From: Candidatus Schmidhempelia bombi str. Bimp | GTDB lineage: Bacteria; Pseudomonadota; Gammaproteobacteria; Enterobacterales; Orbaceae | DNA length: 38,071 nt | Reading direction: 5' to 3' | NCBI RefSeq assembly: GCF_000471645.3 | Contig: NZ_AWGA01000036.1 | Location: forward strand, 1 to 38,071 | In this document: one piece after another, positions 17,809 to 27,890 of the stretch | How the letters are laid out: each line of letters begins with the position of its first letter | Numbering within the stretch: position 1 is the stretch's first letter | The notes under the pieces: model-generated | Databases searched by the model: none | Seen by the model: only the letters and a program-made list of their open reading frames with translations | What the model was told of the DNA's origin: nothing | Made by a program: the position numbers and the translations under genes

Positions 17809-18699
17809 GTGAATTATTATACTCAACAGCTAGCGCGATTAAAGGCAACTTTATCGGCTAGCGATCAATATTCTTTGGCTGCGCAATTAGCTCAAAAAGC
17901 GTTATTAAAAGAAGTGTGTTTATCGCCTAAACCAGGTTTAGTCGACAGTATTAATAGTGGTGCGCACCGTGATATGAATTTTGATACTTTTATTCGTAGT
18001 ATTGATGCTATTACGCCTTATCTAGAACGGTTTTATTGCCATGGGCTATCAGCGAGTAATATTGATGAATCTGTACTACTATCAGGACTCAGACAAATAG
18101 GTTTAGCTTGTGAGCAAGCAATGTTTAGCGCTACGGGACATGTTAATACTCATAAAGGGGGGATTTTTGCCTTTGGTCTATTATTAGGCGCTATTGGACA
18201 ACTCGAATCCCAGCAGCAAACGATTAATTGTCATACCATTTGCCAAAAGGTTGCTGGTATTTGTCGCGGTATGGTCGATAAAGAATTAATTCAAAAACAG
18301 ACCGTTTCCACCGTTGGTGAAAATCTATTTAAAAAGTATCAGCTAACTGGTGCGAGGGGGGAAGCTGAATCTGGTTATATGACGGTGAACAATATCGCGT
18401 TACCCGCCTATTTATCTATGCGTCAGCAAGGTTATGACGAGGAAACCAGTTTATTACAAGCGTTGTTATATCTGCTCGCTTATAATAATGATACCAATTT
18501 AGTGTCACGCGGAGGAATGGCGGGCTTGCAGTTTGTACAGCAAGCAGCAAAAGCATTAATTGATAAAGGGGGAATGTGCCATCACGCAAGTAGAGCAAGT
18601 TTAGCTGATTTAGATCAGCAACTTATCGCACGTCATTTAAGCCCTGGTGGTAGTGCAGATTTAGTCGCTATTACTTGGTTTTTAGCGCAATATATTTAA
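17809..18699 (+). CDS. citG: Triphosphoribosyl-dephospho-CoA synthase CitG
   Basis: A 296-residue enzyme that makes 2'-(5''-triphosphoribosyl)-3'-dephospho-CoA from ATP and dephospho-CoA, the precursor of the citrate lyase prosthetic group. Family motifs in order are LLKEVCLSPKPGLVDSINSG (about 32-51), GHVNTHKGGIFAFGLLLGAI (110-129), TGARGEAESGY, NNDTNLVSRGGMAGLQF and LSPGGSADLVAITWFLAQ at the C-terminus. It starts at a GTG with little ribosome site; no ATG lies before the first conserved block. In other bacteria citG usually sits in the citCDEFXG operon. Here it is alone, about 13 kb upstream of the citS promoter on the same strand. A malonate decarboxylase role (MdcB) is unlikely because no mdc genes are present and citX and citD are. 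Confidence 0.93.
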   Translation: MNYYTQQLARLKATLSASDQYSLAAQLAQKALLKEVCLSPKPGLVDSINSGAHRDMNFDTFIRSIDAITPYLERFYCHGLSASNIDESVLLSGLRQIGLACEQAMFSATGHVNTHKGGIFAFGLLLGAIGQLESQQQTINCHTICQKVAGICRGMVDKELIQKQTVSTVGENLFKKYQLTGARGEAESGYMTVNNIALPAYLSMRQQGYDEETSLLQALLYLLAYNNDTNLVSRGGMAGLQFVQQAAKALIDKGGMCHHASRASLADLDQQLIARHLSPGGSADLVAITWFLAQYI

Positions 18700-18777
18700 T
18701 TTTATCGTGGCACTTTTTGAGCAAATAGCGCTCTTATCTCTATGAATTTAGGTTGTGTAGCCAATTTATATTAATAA

Positions 18778-18819
18778 TTGTCATCAATAGCGGGAAAGGC
18801 TAAAATTAATTGATGACAA
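18778..18819. repeat. Inverted repeat between convergent citG and manO
   Basis: TTGTCATCAAT (18778-18788) and ATTGATGACAA (18809-18819) are perfect 11-base arms with a 20-base loop. The position suits a terminator for the convergent genes, but no T tail follows. Confidence 0.5.
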
Positions 18820-18904
18820 CACGTTTCATATTACAAAAACGCTTCATAGAGCGGTAATCATGTTGTTGGTTAGGTTAATAAAAGTAGTAAAATAGGTTAA
18901 GTCT

Positions 18905-19279
18905 TTACTGTTTGAGTTTCTGACGGCGTATACGCTGTTTTAGCCAATGAAACAAACTTGGCGATTTAACTATTTTATGACGATCAATATAGGTATGCAT
19001 CGCTTTTAATACCAATTTAGGTTGCTGCGAGGCAAATGTAAATGTGCCATATCGTTTGGTATGAATCGCATAACGAGGAATCCATTTCCCTTTAAATAGT
19101 ACCATAGCTTGAACTAACTCAATTTCTCCCCATGGTATCTGTACGAATTTTCCACTATTATATTGATGATAAAATTCAAAAGCCTTATCACCAATCATAA
19201 TTTTCCCATATTCAGGTAAACCTAAAAATAATGTACTATTCACAATAAAATCTGCTTTAGTATTCAATGAAAGTACCAT
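18905..19279 (-). CDS. manO: DUF956 family protein (ManO), mannose-PTS accessory
   Basis: A 124-residue protein. The pattern LNTKADFIVNSTLFLGLPEY, KIMIGDKAFEFYHQY, VQIPWGEIELV, FKGKWIPRYAIHTKRYG and a basic C-terminal tail is that of DUF956. That family almost always follows mannose-family PTS genes and is called ManO in some Gram-positive bacteria. It has a PH-like look, and the function is not settled; regulation of the PTS operon has been proposed. Here it is the last gene of manX-manY-manZ, after a 94-base gap that contains a hairpin. The family is best known from Firmicutes, so its presence in a gammaproteobacterium may reflect transfer of the entire operon. Confidence 0.85.
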   Translation of the reverse strand: MVLSLNTKADFIVNSTLFLGLPEYGKIMIGDKAFEFYHQYNSGKFVQIPWGEIELVQAMVLFKGKWIPRYAIHTKRYGTFTFASQQPKLVLKAMHTYIDRHKIVKSPSLFHWLKQRIRRQKLKQ

Positions 19280-19341
19280 TAATATTTACTCCTGATGTCA
19301 AAGATAACTACGAATTAAACCCATAAATAATAGGTTGACAA

Positions 19342-19362
19342 GCAGGACCGATCTGGCCCTGC
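19342..19362 (-). terminator. Stem-loop between manZ and manO
   Basis: GCAGG (19342-19346) pairs with CCTGC (19358-19362), with CC/GG pairs inside. It lies just past the manZ stop in the only long gap of the operon. With no strong T run it may be a partial terminator or an mRNA-end stabiliser that lowers manO expression. Confidence 0.45.
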
Positions 19363-19373
19363 AAAATTAGTGG

Positions 19374-20282
19374 CTATAATAGACCAACTACATGCCCAAT
19401 GACGCCAGTAATAAATAAACCGATAATCATTAAAATTGGTGAGACTTTACGTTTTAATAGCCACATACAGAAAAACGTTAATAATAGCGGAACTAAACCT
19501 GGAATCAACTGATCGAGATTATCTTGTAGCGTGGTCACTTTTTCTTGTGTGAGTGAAAGCCCATTTTGAACTTGAATTAAGGCCTCTTTTATTCCTTCGC
19601 TATTAGGCGGCAAGCTAGCCCAATCAATGTATCCTTTATCCAATTTCACTTTGGATATAATAGGTTTAAAGTCAATAGAAACCCATCTTTGCACTAAGGT
19701 TGCAAGAATAAACATCCCTAAGATTGATGCCCCTTTCGTAATTTTTTGTAATATTCCTCCCGATATATTTTCGGTAATCTTAGTCCCTGTATGATAACCA
19801 AGTTCTTGGGTGTACCACATAAAGCCAATACGAATAATATTCCATAATAGAAAAAATAAAATAGGACCTAATATATTGCCACTCATGGCTAATGAAGCAC
19901 CAAGTGCACCAAGCATTGGACGAACCGTAAACCAAAATACTGGGTCTCCAATGCCAGCTAATGGTCCCATCATACCAACTTTCACCCCTTGTATTGCGCT
20001 ATCATCGATTGCAGCGCCATTCGCTCGTTGCTCTTCTAGTGCCATAGTGACGCCTAAAATAGGAGAAGCCAAGTAAGGATGGGTATTGAAGAATTCTAAA
20101 TGACGTTTTAATGCTGCGCGATGTTCGGGTTGAGTATGATATAGTTTTTTGATGGTTGGAATCATCGCATAGGCCCAACCGCCATTTTGCATACGCTCAT
20201 AATTCCATGAACCTTGTAAAAATGTAGAACGCCATGCAACAGATAATCGATCTTTTTTACTTAATTGAAGATGCTTTTCCAT
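19374..20282 (-). CDS. manZ: Mannose-family PTS component IID
   Basis: A 302-residue inner-membrane subunit that forms the sugar channel with IIC. The N-terminus (LSKKDRLSVAWRSTFLQGSW) is typical of IID, followed by the conserved GVKVGMMGPLAGIGDPVFWF near residue 100. Hydrophobic helices follow, with FLLWNIIRIGFMWY near 140 and two more at the C-terminus (LVPLLLTFFCMWLLKRKVS and LMIIGLFITGVIGHVVGLL). The length is somewhat above E. coli ManZ (about 285) because of an insertion around residue 215-245. It starts 17 bases after manY, in one operon. The transported sugar cannot be told from sequence; mannose-family systems take up mannose, glucose, amino sugars and others. Confidence 0.93.
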   Translation of the reverse strand: MEKHLQLSKKDRLSVAWRSTFLQGSWNYERMQNGGWAYAMIPTIKKLYHTQPEHRAALKRHLEFFNTHPYLASPILGVTMALEEQRANGAAIDDSAIQGVKVGMMGPLAGIGDPVFWFTVRPMLGALGASLAMSGNILGPILFFLLWNIIRIGFMWYTQELGYHTGTKITENISGGILQKITKGASILGMFILATLVQRWVSIDFKPIISKVKLDKGYIDWASLPPNSEGIKEALIQVQNGLSLTQEKVTTLQDNLDQLIPGLVPLLLTFFCMWLLKRKVSPILMIIGLFITGVIGHVVGLL

Positions 20283-20299
20283 CGTATTCTCCTAACTTG

Positions 20300-21103
20300 T
20301 TAGTAATCATTTAAAATATCGTCAAGGGGATCGCCCGAATTATGACGATCGTTAGTGGGATTACTGCGTTCAGAGAGATTTAAATAGATAATGGCAAGCG
20401 CGACACCCAAAGCACCCAGCGATATTAGTGTTAATTGAGACAGCGCGGCAACCACAAAGCCAATAATAAAGAATGGCCATACTTCTTTGTTGGCCATCAT
20501 ATTGATTACCATAGCATAACCAACGGCTACAACCATTCCACCACCAATAGCCATGCCTTCAGTTAACCATTTAGGCATAAAATTTAATATTTCGACAACG
20601 GTTTGTGAAGGAATAAAGAGTAAAGCTGTAGCGGGTATAGCAATACGTAACCCTTGCATAGCAATGGCTAACATTTGAAGTAATTCAATTTTTTTGATAT
20701 TACCTTGTTCGGCTGCTGTATCCATCATATGAACAATAGACACTGCTAACGTACGCACTAACATAGTTAAAAATAATCCAGCAACGGCTAGCGGTATGGC
20801 GAGAGCAATTGCGGTTGAGACACCATCAATACCTTGACCGCCCAGCGCCAAAATAATAGCTGAAGCGACTGCGGCTAATGCGGCATCAGGGGCAACCGCA
20901 GCACCAATATTGGCCCAACCAAGAACGATCATTTGTAATGTCCCACCTAATACAACACAGGCTTCTAAATTACCGGTGACTAGACCGATTAAGGAACATG
21001 AAACTAAGGGTTGATGAAATTGAAATTGATCTAAAATACCTTCTATCCCCGCCACAAAGGCGATGAAAATAACCAGTATTACAGCGAAAAACGATAATGT
21101 CAT
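20300..21103 (-). CDS. manY: Mannose-family PTS component IIC
   Basis: A 267-residue membrane protein carrying the translocation pathway with IID. It is hydrophobic throughout, with about seven or eight segments. The family signature GGTLQMIVLGWANIGAAVAP, followed by DAALAAVAS, begins near residue 53. The region after it (GIDGVSTAIALAIPLAVAGL) fits the known IIC fold. Length matches E. coli ManY (266). It sits 31 bases after manX and 17 bases before manZ. Confidence 0.94.
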   Translation of the reverse strand: MTLSFFAVILVIFIAFVAGIEGILDQFQFHQPLVSCSLIGLVTGNLEACVVLGGTLQMIVLGWANIGAAVAPDAALAAVASAIILALGGQGIDGVSTAIALAIPLAVAGLFLTMLVRTLAVSIVHMMDTAAEQGNIKKIELLQMLAIAMQGLRIAIPATALLFIPSQTVVEILNFMPKWLTEGMAIGGGMVVAVGYAMVINMMANKEVWPFFIIGFVVAALSQLTLISLGALGVALAIIYLNLSERSNPTNDRHNSGDPLDDILNDY

Positions 21104-21134
21104 AATAAACCTCGTGAATTAATATAATTTTTGC

Positions 21135-22106
21135 TTAACGAAACGCTTGCTTGGCTTTCGCTAATAATTCGTCCATATTACCTCGGCTATCATTAGGCAC
21201 TTTACGTACATCAAATTGCACCTGTTTCGCTTCAAGTTTCTCAAATGTCATTACATCATTCTGATCCATTGAAATAACATTGTTAACCATCACTTTGCCA
21301 ACAGAATGTGCCATAGAGCCAATATTTAATTCCTTGATTTCTAGTCCCCCTTCAATGGCACGTAAAACGTCTTGTGGATTTTCAAATAGTAATAACGCAT
21401 TGGTATGGCTAAAACGTGGATCATGGGCTACTTCAATAATTTTTCTGATTGGGACGACATTCGCTTTAACGCCAGGGGGGGCTGCTTGCTCAATTAATTG
21501 TTTTCTTAATTTATCATTAGAAACCGCATCGGATACGACAATAATCCGATTCGGATGGGTGGCTTGTGTCCAAGCTGTGGCGACTTGACCATGCAATAGA
21601 CGTGAGTCAACTCTAGCTAGAACAATATTTAATTTACCCGAATGATTGTTATTTGTAATTGATGGTTGATTAGTCATTTGCGAAGCGGATGTTGACGTGA
21701 CGTCGGTTTTTTTGGTTGCTGTACTTTTAATACCTTCTTGAGCTGAATGGATAATATTTGCTGCTATGTCTTGGACATTGTCCATGCTTAATCTGGCCCC
21801 GTAAGCGTCAATTAACATGGGTAAATTTAAACCTGATATCACAATCCATTTATCGGAATGTGCTTGAGCAAGATTATTGGCCTGATTAAACGGTGTGCCG
21901 CCCCAAAGATCGACAAGAAATAATAGTTGCTCACTGTCAGTAAAAGTGGCGATAGCTGCTTGCATACGCTGCTTTAAATCATCAGGACTATCGGTGGGAT
22001 GTAAGGTAACAGCCTGTACATTTTCTTGTTCACCAAAAATCATATTGCCTGATTGTAAAATACCTGTAGCAAACTCTCCATGACTTGCCAAGATAATACC
22101 TATCAT
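21135..22106 (-). CDS. manX: Mannose-family PTS components IIA-IIB (fused)
   Basis: A 323-residue cytosolic phosphocarrier. The IIA domain occupies about residues 1-125 with the phospho-His in IGIILASHGEFATG (His9) and the LVDLWGGTPFNQANNLA loop. A Ser/Thr-rich linker spans about 128-157. The IIB domain follows from about 158, with its active His172 in ARVDSRLLHGQVATAW. It takes phosphate from HPr and passes it to the incoming sugar. AGGAGG lies 7 bases upstream of the ATG. It is the first gene of the manX-Y-Z-O operon. Length equals that of E. coli ManX. Confidence 0.95.
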   Translation of the reverse strand: MIGIILASHGEFATGILQSGNMIFGEQENVQAVTLHPTDSPDDLKQRMQAAIATFTDSEQLLFLVDLWGGTPFNQANNLAQAHSDKWIVISGLNLPMLIDAYGARLSMDNVQDIAANIIHSAQEGIKSTATKKTDVTSTSASQMTNQPSITNNNHSGKLNIVLARVDSRLLHGQVATAWTQATHPNRIIVVSDAVSNDKLRKQLIEQAAPPGVKANVVPIRKIIEVAHDPRFSHTNALLLFENPQDVLRAIEGGLEIKELNIGSMAHSVGKVMVNNVISMDQNDVMTFEKLEAKQVQFDVRKVPNDSRGNMDELLAKAKQAFR

Positions 22107-22468
22107 CTATCGCCTCCTATATATTAAACCATATAAATTATAATATAAGCTGTTTTTGATAATATGAAAGCAAAAACTAAAATATTAGTTATTACTGTGA
22201 TCAGTTGTTAACGTTGTAATGAATAAAAGTAAAATGTATGCATTGTTTAGTAAAAAAATAAGCAGTGAAATAGAATCACTATAAAAATCAATGATAGCGC
22301 GATAGTGATAGCTTATATTGATATAAGTTAATCGCTTTATTCTTATAAAATATAGCTGTTCCTTATATTTGTAAGGTATAATAAATTTGATATAAAAATC
22401 AAAACCTTACGAAAGATAAGGTTATTAAATGATCCTTCTCGATTTAATCAATTAGGTTTAAAAATAAA
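22107..22468. promoter_or_regulatory. Divergent control region between manX and queH
   Basis: A 362-base gene-free region that must drive manX leftward and queH rightward. Visible structures are CTTATAT-TG-ATATAAG (22312-22327), a possible operator; TATAAT at 22377-22382, a good -10 box for queH though no clear -35 precedes it; and the hairpin AACCTTA-CGAAAGA-TAAGGTT (22403-22423), which would lie in the queH leader. Confidence 0.45.
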
Positions 22469-23203
22469 ATGTTTATTAATGCAACGGATATATTAGAAAA
22501 ACTCAATCCTCACAATAAGATTAATTATGATGCAGTTTTACAACAAGTGATTAAAAATTGGCAAACATTGCCCCAAAAACCCAAATTATTAATCCACAGT
22601 TGTTGTGCACCTTGTAGTACTTATGTTTTGGAATATTTAGCTCAATATGCTGAAATCACTATCTATTTTGCTAACTCGAATATTCATCCTCGGGTTGAAT
22701 ATGAGTATCGGAGTCAAGTCCAACAAAAATTTATTCGTGATTTTAATCAAAAAACGGGTTATCAAGTCCAATTCCTAGAAGCGCCGTATCAGCCAGCGGA
22801 ATTTATTAAAAATGTCGAACATTTACGCGACGAACCAGAAGGTGGGGCGCGTTGTCATATTTGTTATAAAATGCGACTTGATTTAGCCGCGATTAAAGCA
22901 CAAGAACTAGGTTTTGATTATTTTGCTAGTGCATTAACCTTAAGTCCTAAGAAAAACAGTAAAAAAATCAATGAGTTAGGGATGGATATGCAGGAGTTAT
23001 TTGCCGTAAAATATTTACCTTCAGATTTCAAAAAAAATAATGGATATAAACGCTCAGTTGAAATCTGTAAAGAGTACGATGTTTATCGTCAATGCTATTG
23101 TGGTTGTATTTTTGCGGCTAAAGAGCAGGGGATAGATTTTAAAGCAGTTATTAAACACGCTAAAGTTGGCTTAGCAATGATAGAGACAAAAGAAGTGCAA
23201 TGA
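22469..23203 (+). CDS. queH: Epoxyqueuosine reductase QueH
   Basis: A 244-residue enzyme (former DUF208) that carries out the last step of queuosine synthesis in tRNA, reducing epoxyqueuosine. It is the non-cobalamin alternative to QueG. The N-terminal vicinal cysteines are in LLIHSCCAPCSTYVLEYL (C45, C46, C49). A second Cys pair is in GARCHICYKMRLDLAA, with further cysteines in YRQCYCGCIFAA; together they bind an Fe-S cluster and a second metal. The motif LTLSPKKNSKKINELG, diagnostic of the family, is present. The ATG has only a weak ribosome site. It is a single gene, divergent from the man operon. Confidence 0.95.
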   Translation: MFINATDILEKLNPHNKINYDAVLQQVIKNWQTLPQKPKLLIHSCCAPCSTYVLEYLAQYAEITIYFANSNIHPRVEYEYRSQVQQKFIRDFNQKTGYQVQFLEAPYQPAEFIKNVEHLRDEPEGGARCHICYKMRLDLAAIKAQELGFDYFASALTLSPKKNSKKINELGMDMQELFAVKYLPSDFKKNNGYKRSVEICKEYDVYRQCYCGCIFAAKEQGIDFKAVIKHAKVGLAMIETKEVQ

Positions 23204-23493
23204 TTGATGAATGTGGATGTATCGAATTTTAGCCCATGATTAGTGATAAGTAACACGATCTATTTTAACGACTATCGCTGATTTGATGAAATGGCTAGAA
23301 CCGATCTAGTCCAAGTGATCATCTAGCCGATAGATCAACGCTATTTCAATGCAGATATTTATTTGTTCAAATAATAAACGTGATAAAGGTCATATAATAC
23401 ATTATTCAATCTAACAATTTATTATCGATTGATTACAATAATAAACAGTTGTTGGATAAGCGAATAATAGGATTGTGATTGCGTTTAGCAAGC
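23204..23493. other. Gene-free region after queH, possible sRNA source
   Basis: No coding sequence is visible. A 7-bp hairpin, GGCTAGA (23293-23299) with TCTAGCC (23322-23328), lies about 90 bases past queH. A TATAAT box at 23393-23398 is followed about 140 bases later by a very strong terminator. This spacing would suit a small RNA, but the terminator may equally end a long queH 3' UTR. Confidence 0.35.
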
Positions 23494-23540
23494 AAAACCT
23501 GCCTTTTGTAAAGAAGTTTTCTTTATGAAAGGCAGGTTTT
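23494..23540 (+). terminator. Strong rho-independent terminator
   Basis: AAACCTGCCTTT (23495-23506) pairs perfectly with AAAGGCAGGTTT (23528-23539). An inner TAAAGAA/TTCTTTA stem extends it, and a run of seven T follows. It is far from the queH stop (about 290 bases). Confidence 0.9.
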
Positions 23541-23681
23541 TTTATTTAATTATACTAACTATATCTATATCAGTTAGCCGTGTTTATATATAGCAATTAG
23601 GCAATATAAGGCTTGATTGTGGTTGAATAAGATATATCACGACTTAATTCACTCCAATTTATTTGTCACCATACTAAGTAG

Positions 23682-25394
<1,713 letters not shown>

Positions 25395-25409
25395 CATTGG
25401 TCATGGATA

Positions 25410-25441
25410 AAAATAAAGGGATGGTTGTATCCCTTTATTTT
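25410..25441. terminator. Terminator after the porin gene
   Basis: AAAATAAAGGGAT (25410-25422) and ATCCCTTTATTTT (25429-25441) are perfect 13-base arms with loop GGTTGT, between the convergent porin and ulaA genes. Confidence 0.88.
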
Positions 25442-25513
25442 AGTATGATACCTTTGGTAAGGTTTTATATTACTGAAATCACTTTTACTCATTGTCATTG
25501 TTACTATTCAATT

Positions 25514-25527
25514 TAAGGTTAACCTTA
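25514..25527. repeat. Short perfect palindrome downstream of ulaA
   Basis: TAAGGTTAACCTTA is a 14-base perfect palindrome followed by TTTT on the plus strand, 48 bases past the ulaA stop. It may add to termination in this convergent gap. Confidence 0.4.
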
Positions 25528-25574
25528 TTTTGCTTGCTTATCATTAGATAAAATCTAATTTATTATCACCCTTA

Positions 25575-26936
25575 TTATTTTTCTTCTGCTGACTTCACTT
25601 TGGCAACCCGATCATAAATGACTAATAACACAAAAATACCAATCATAATTGCCATAATCATTTCTCTATTAAGGAAACGAGCCATATTGCCTAAGATAAT
25701 GCCTAAACTACAGAAATCGAGGTCAGAAAATGTTGTGTTGACAAAGCCTAATGCACCAAGTACGGGGATTAATAGTACGGGTAAAAAAGTGAGTAAAAGA
25801 CCGTTAACAAAAGCGCCTAACATCGCGCCACGACGACCGCCCATGGCATTACCAAATACCCCCGCCGTCGCACCACAGAAGAAATGAGGAATAACGCCAG
25901 GTAAAATTAATACGGTATTAAGTCTACCTAATATAAATAAACCCACCAAGCCGCCAAGAAAGCTAAATAAAAAACCAATTAATACACCATTTGGCGCATA
26001 AGGGAAGACAATTGGGCAATCTAAGGCGGGCTTAGCATTGGGAACTAATTTTTCTGAGAACCCCGTAAATGCGGGAACGATTTCCGCTAGAATAAGCCTC
26101 ACACCTTGTAAGATAATAAATACCCCAGCAGCAAAAGTAATCGCTTGAATCACCGCATAAACAAGATAGTTATTACCATGACTTAACGTCTTTTCCACAT
26201 AATAGGGACCAGCACAAATGGCTAGGATCAGATAAATTATCATCATAGTTAAAGATATTGAGATAGAACTATCGCGTAAAAAGCTCAGATTTTTAGGTAA
26301 ATTCATCTCTTCTGTGGAACGTGAACCTTTTCCTACAAGGCTTCCAATCCATCCTGCTAAGACATAACCAATTGTGCCAAAATGCCCTAATGCAACCCCA
26401 TTATTACCCGTAATTTTTACCATTTGCGGCTGAGCTAACGCAGGGAATAGCGCCATAATGAGACCTAAAGTTAAAGCGCCAGTAAAGACTAATTGCCAGC
26501 CAGTAAATTTAGCCACCGTCAAAATAATACTAATCATACAAGCCATATAAAACGTATGATGACCCGTTAAGAAAATATATTTTAACCGTGTAAAGCGTGC
26601 CACAATAATATTGGCAACCATTCCAAATGCCATAATGAGAGCTGTGGCAGTACCATACTCATTAAGTGCCATTGATACAATGGCTTCATTGTTAGGAATA
26701 ATACCTTGCAATTTAAACGTATGTTCAAACATTTGACCAAGTGGCGTAATCGATTGAATCACTACGCTGGCGCCACCGCTTAGCACTAAAAAACCAAGAA
26801 TAGTTTTAATGGTACCTTTGATAATATCGGTTACAGGTTTATGTTGAGAAATAAGCCCCATCATGGCGATCATACCGACTAATATGGCTGGAACTTTTAA
26901 AATATCAATAATAAACTTAATGAGTTCATTAATCAT
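25575..26936 (-). CDS. ulaA: Ascorbate-family PTS component IIC (UlaA-like)
   Basis: A 453-residue polytopic membrane permease of the PTS ascorbate (SgaT/UlaA) family. It has about eleven hydrophobic segments. Family features are ILGFLVLSGGASVVIQSITP and GHHTFYMACMISI, then ALGHFGTIGYVLAGWIGSLV and CGATAGVFGNAMGGRRGAML. Length is close to E. coli UlaA (465). It starts 24 bases after the IIB gene and is the last gene of an operon in the order IIA, IIB, IIC. E. coli has the reverse order. The ascorbate catabolic genes ulaD, ulaE, ulaF and ulaG are not in the window, so the substrate may differ from ascorbate. Confidence 0.88.
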   Translation of the reverse strand: MINELIKFIIDILKVPAILVGMIAMMGLISQHKPVTDIIKGTIKTILGFLVLSGGASVVIQSITPLGQMFEHTFKLQGIIPNNEAIVSMALNEYGTATALIMAFGMVANIIVARFTRLKYIFLTGHHTFYMACMISIILTVAKFTGWQLVFTGALTLGLIMALFPALAQPQMVKITGNNGVALGHFGTIGYVLAGWIGSLVGKGSRSTEEMNLPKNLSFLRDSSISISLTMMIIYLILAICAGPYYVEKTLSHGNNYLVYAVIQAITFAAGVFIILQGVRLILAEIVPAFTGFSEKLVPNAKPALDCPIVFPYAPNGVLIGFLFSFLGGLVGLFILGRLNTVLILPGVIPHFFCGATAGVFGNAMGGRRGAMLGAFVNGLLLTFLPVLLIPVLGALGFVNTTFSDLDFCSLGIILGNMARFLNREMIMAIMIGIFVLLVIYDRVAKVKSAEEK

Positions 26937-26960
26937 AAAAACTCCTTCATGGATAAAATA

Positions 26961-27233
26961 TTAATGTGTATTAAAATAGTCGGTTAATTTTGCTTCTAGC
27001 TCATCGATATCAATAATACTGTTTAATACAATTAATTTATCTGAAGGAATACTGGCGCTATCTGCTAAATCTGTGGTCATAATAAAGAGATCTGCGGCAT
27101 CGGGCATGGCTGAGGCTAAATCCGAATGAGTCACTTCAGCCTGTTGATTTATTTTTTGAAGTACTTTTTTAATATTCATTTCTACCATAAAGCTACTGCC
27201 TAAACCATTACCACAAACTGCCATAATTTTCAT
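26961..27233 (-). CDS. ulaB: Ascorbate-family PTS component IIB (UlaB-like)
   Basis: A 90-residue cytosolic phosphocarrier. The active Cys7 is in MKIMAVCGNGLGSSFMVEMN, the standard P-loop of this family. A DLFIMTTDLAD segment near residue 50 and a short C-terminal helix complete the fold. It is phosphorylated by the IIA protein and passes phosphate to the sugar in IIC. It lies between IIA (70 bases upstream) and IIC (24 bases downstream). The upstream gap carries the palindrome GTGTTAACAC (27277-27286). Confidence 0.9.
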   Translation of the reverse strand: MKIMAVCGNGLGSSFMVEMNIKKVLQKINQQAEVTHSDLASAMPDAADLFIMTTDLADSASIPSDKLIVLNSIIDIDELEAKLTDYFNTH

Positions 27234-27303
27234 ATTACTTTCCTTCTATTTTATTGGATGATAAAACAATGTGAATGTGTTAACACGTTGTGTGAGATTC
27301 ATA

Positions 27304-27747
27304 TTAGTAATGTTTGATTACATTAAGTATTTCGTTACATGTCTTGGCATGAAAAATCTTATTCATATCGTCAGCATTTGAAAATAGTGCGGCTAAATTT
27401 TGTATTATTTCTAAATGACTTTCTGAATCTGGTGCCGCTAGTAGCGTAATGACATATACGGGATCATTATTGGATGAATTAAAATTAACACCTTGCTGGA
27501 CCAATAAAAGAGATAAGCCTAGGCTATTGACCCCTTCTTCTGGGCGAGCATGTGGCATAGCAATACCTGGCGCTAACACATAATAAGGACCAATATTTTC
27601 GTGCAAATGATAGATAGCTTGTAAGTAATCAGACGAAATGACACCATTTTGTAATAAAGGAATAGCACTAATGTCAATTGCTGTTTGCCAATTATCAATA
27701 GCATTAACGATATTGACTGTTTCAGCTGTAAGCCATTTGGATAGCAT
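27304..27747 (-). CDS. ulaC: Ascorbate-family PTS component IIA (UlaC-like)
   Basis: A 147-residue PTS IIA type-2 domain. The phospho-Tyr/Pro-rich approach and active His66 are in LAPGIAMPHARPEEGVNSLG, as in fructose/mannitol/ascorbate IIA proteins. The C-terminus (VYVITLLAAPDSESHLEIIQ) matches the fold. AGGAG lies 6 bases upstream of the ATG. It is the first gene of the leftward operon, behind a control region with a CRP-like site and a short palindrome. Other type-2 IIA families, such as fructose or PtsN, are less likely given the ulaA-type permease in the operon. Confidence 0.87.
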   Translation of the reverse strand: MLSKWLTAETVNIVNAIDNWQTAIDISAIPLLQNGVISSDYLQAIYHLHENIGPYYVLAPGIAMPHARPEEGVNSLGLSLLLVQQGVNFNSSNNDPVYVITLLAAPDSESHLEIIQNLAALFSNADDMNKIFHAKTCNEILNVIKHY

Positions 27748-27835
27748 ATTTTCTCCTATGAATATATGGTATAGGTTTTTTTGCTATGAAACTAACATAT
27801 TGAAATATAGTGGGAAATAAAGAAATTTAAAAGTG

Positions 27836-27849
27836 TGATAGTGCTATCA
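27836..27849. promoter_or_regulatory. Possible operator upstream of the ula-type operon
   Basis: TGATAG-TG-CTATCA has two perfect 6-base arms, about 90 bases upstream of the ulaC start. The size fits a repressor site, such as one of the DeoR or LacI type. No regulator gene adjoins it. Confidence 0.35.
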
Positions 27850-27874
27850 AATTTGGATGAATTTTTAAATAAAA

Positions 27875-27890
27875 TGTGATAAAGATAACA
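27875..27890. promoter_or_regulatory. CRP-like site upstream of the ula-type operon
   Basis: TGTGA-TAAAGA-TAACA matches the CRP consensus TGTGA-N6-TCACA at 9 of 10 positions, about 130 bases upstream of the ulaC start codon. CRP control is usual for PTS sugar operons. Confidence 0.5.

Noticed and set aside
22190-22215. CRP site TGTGATCAGTTGTTAA before manX
   Set aside because: Only the left half matches the consensus; the right half is poor.
22383-22468. preQ1 riboswitch upstream of queH
   Set aside because: The leader has a 7-bp hairpin, but not the C-rich loop and A-rich tail of preQ1-I.
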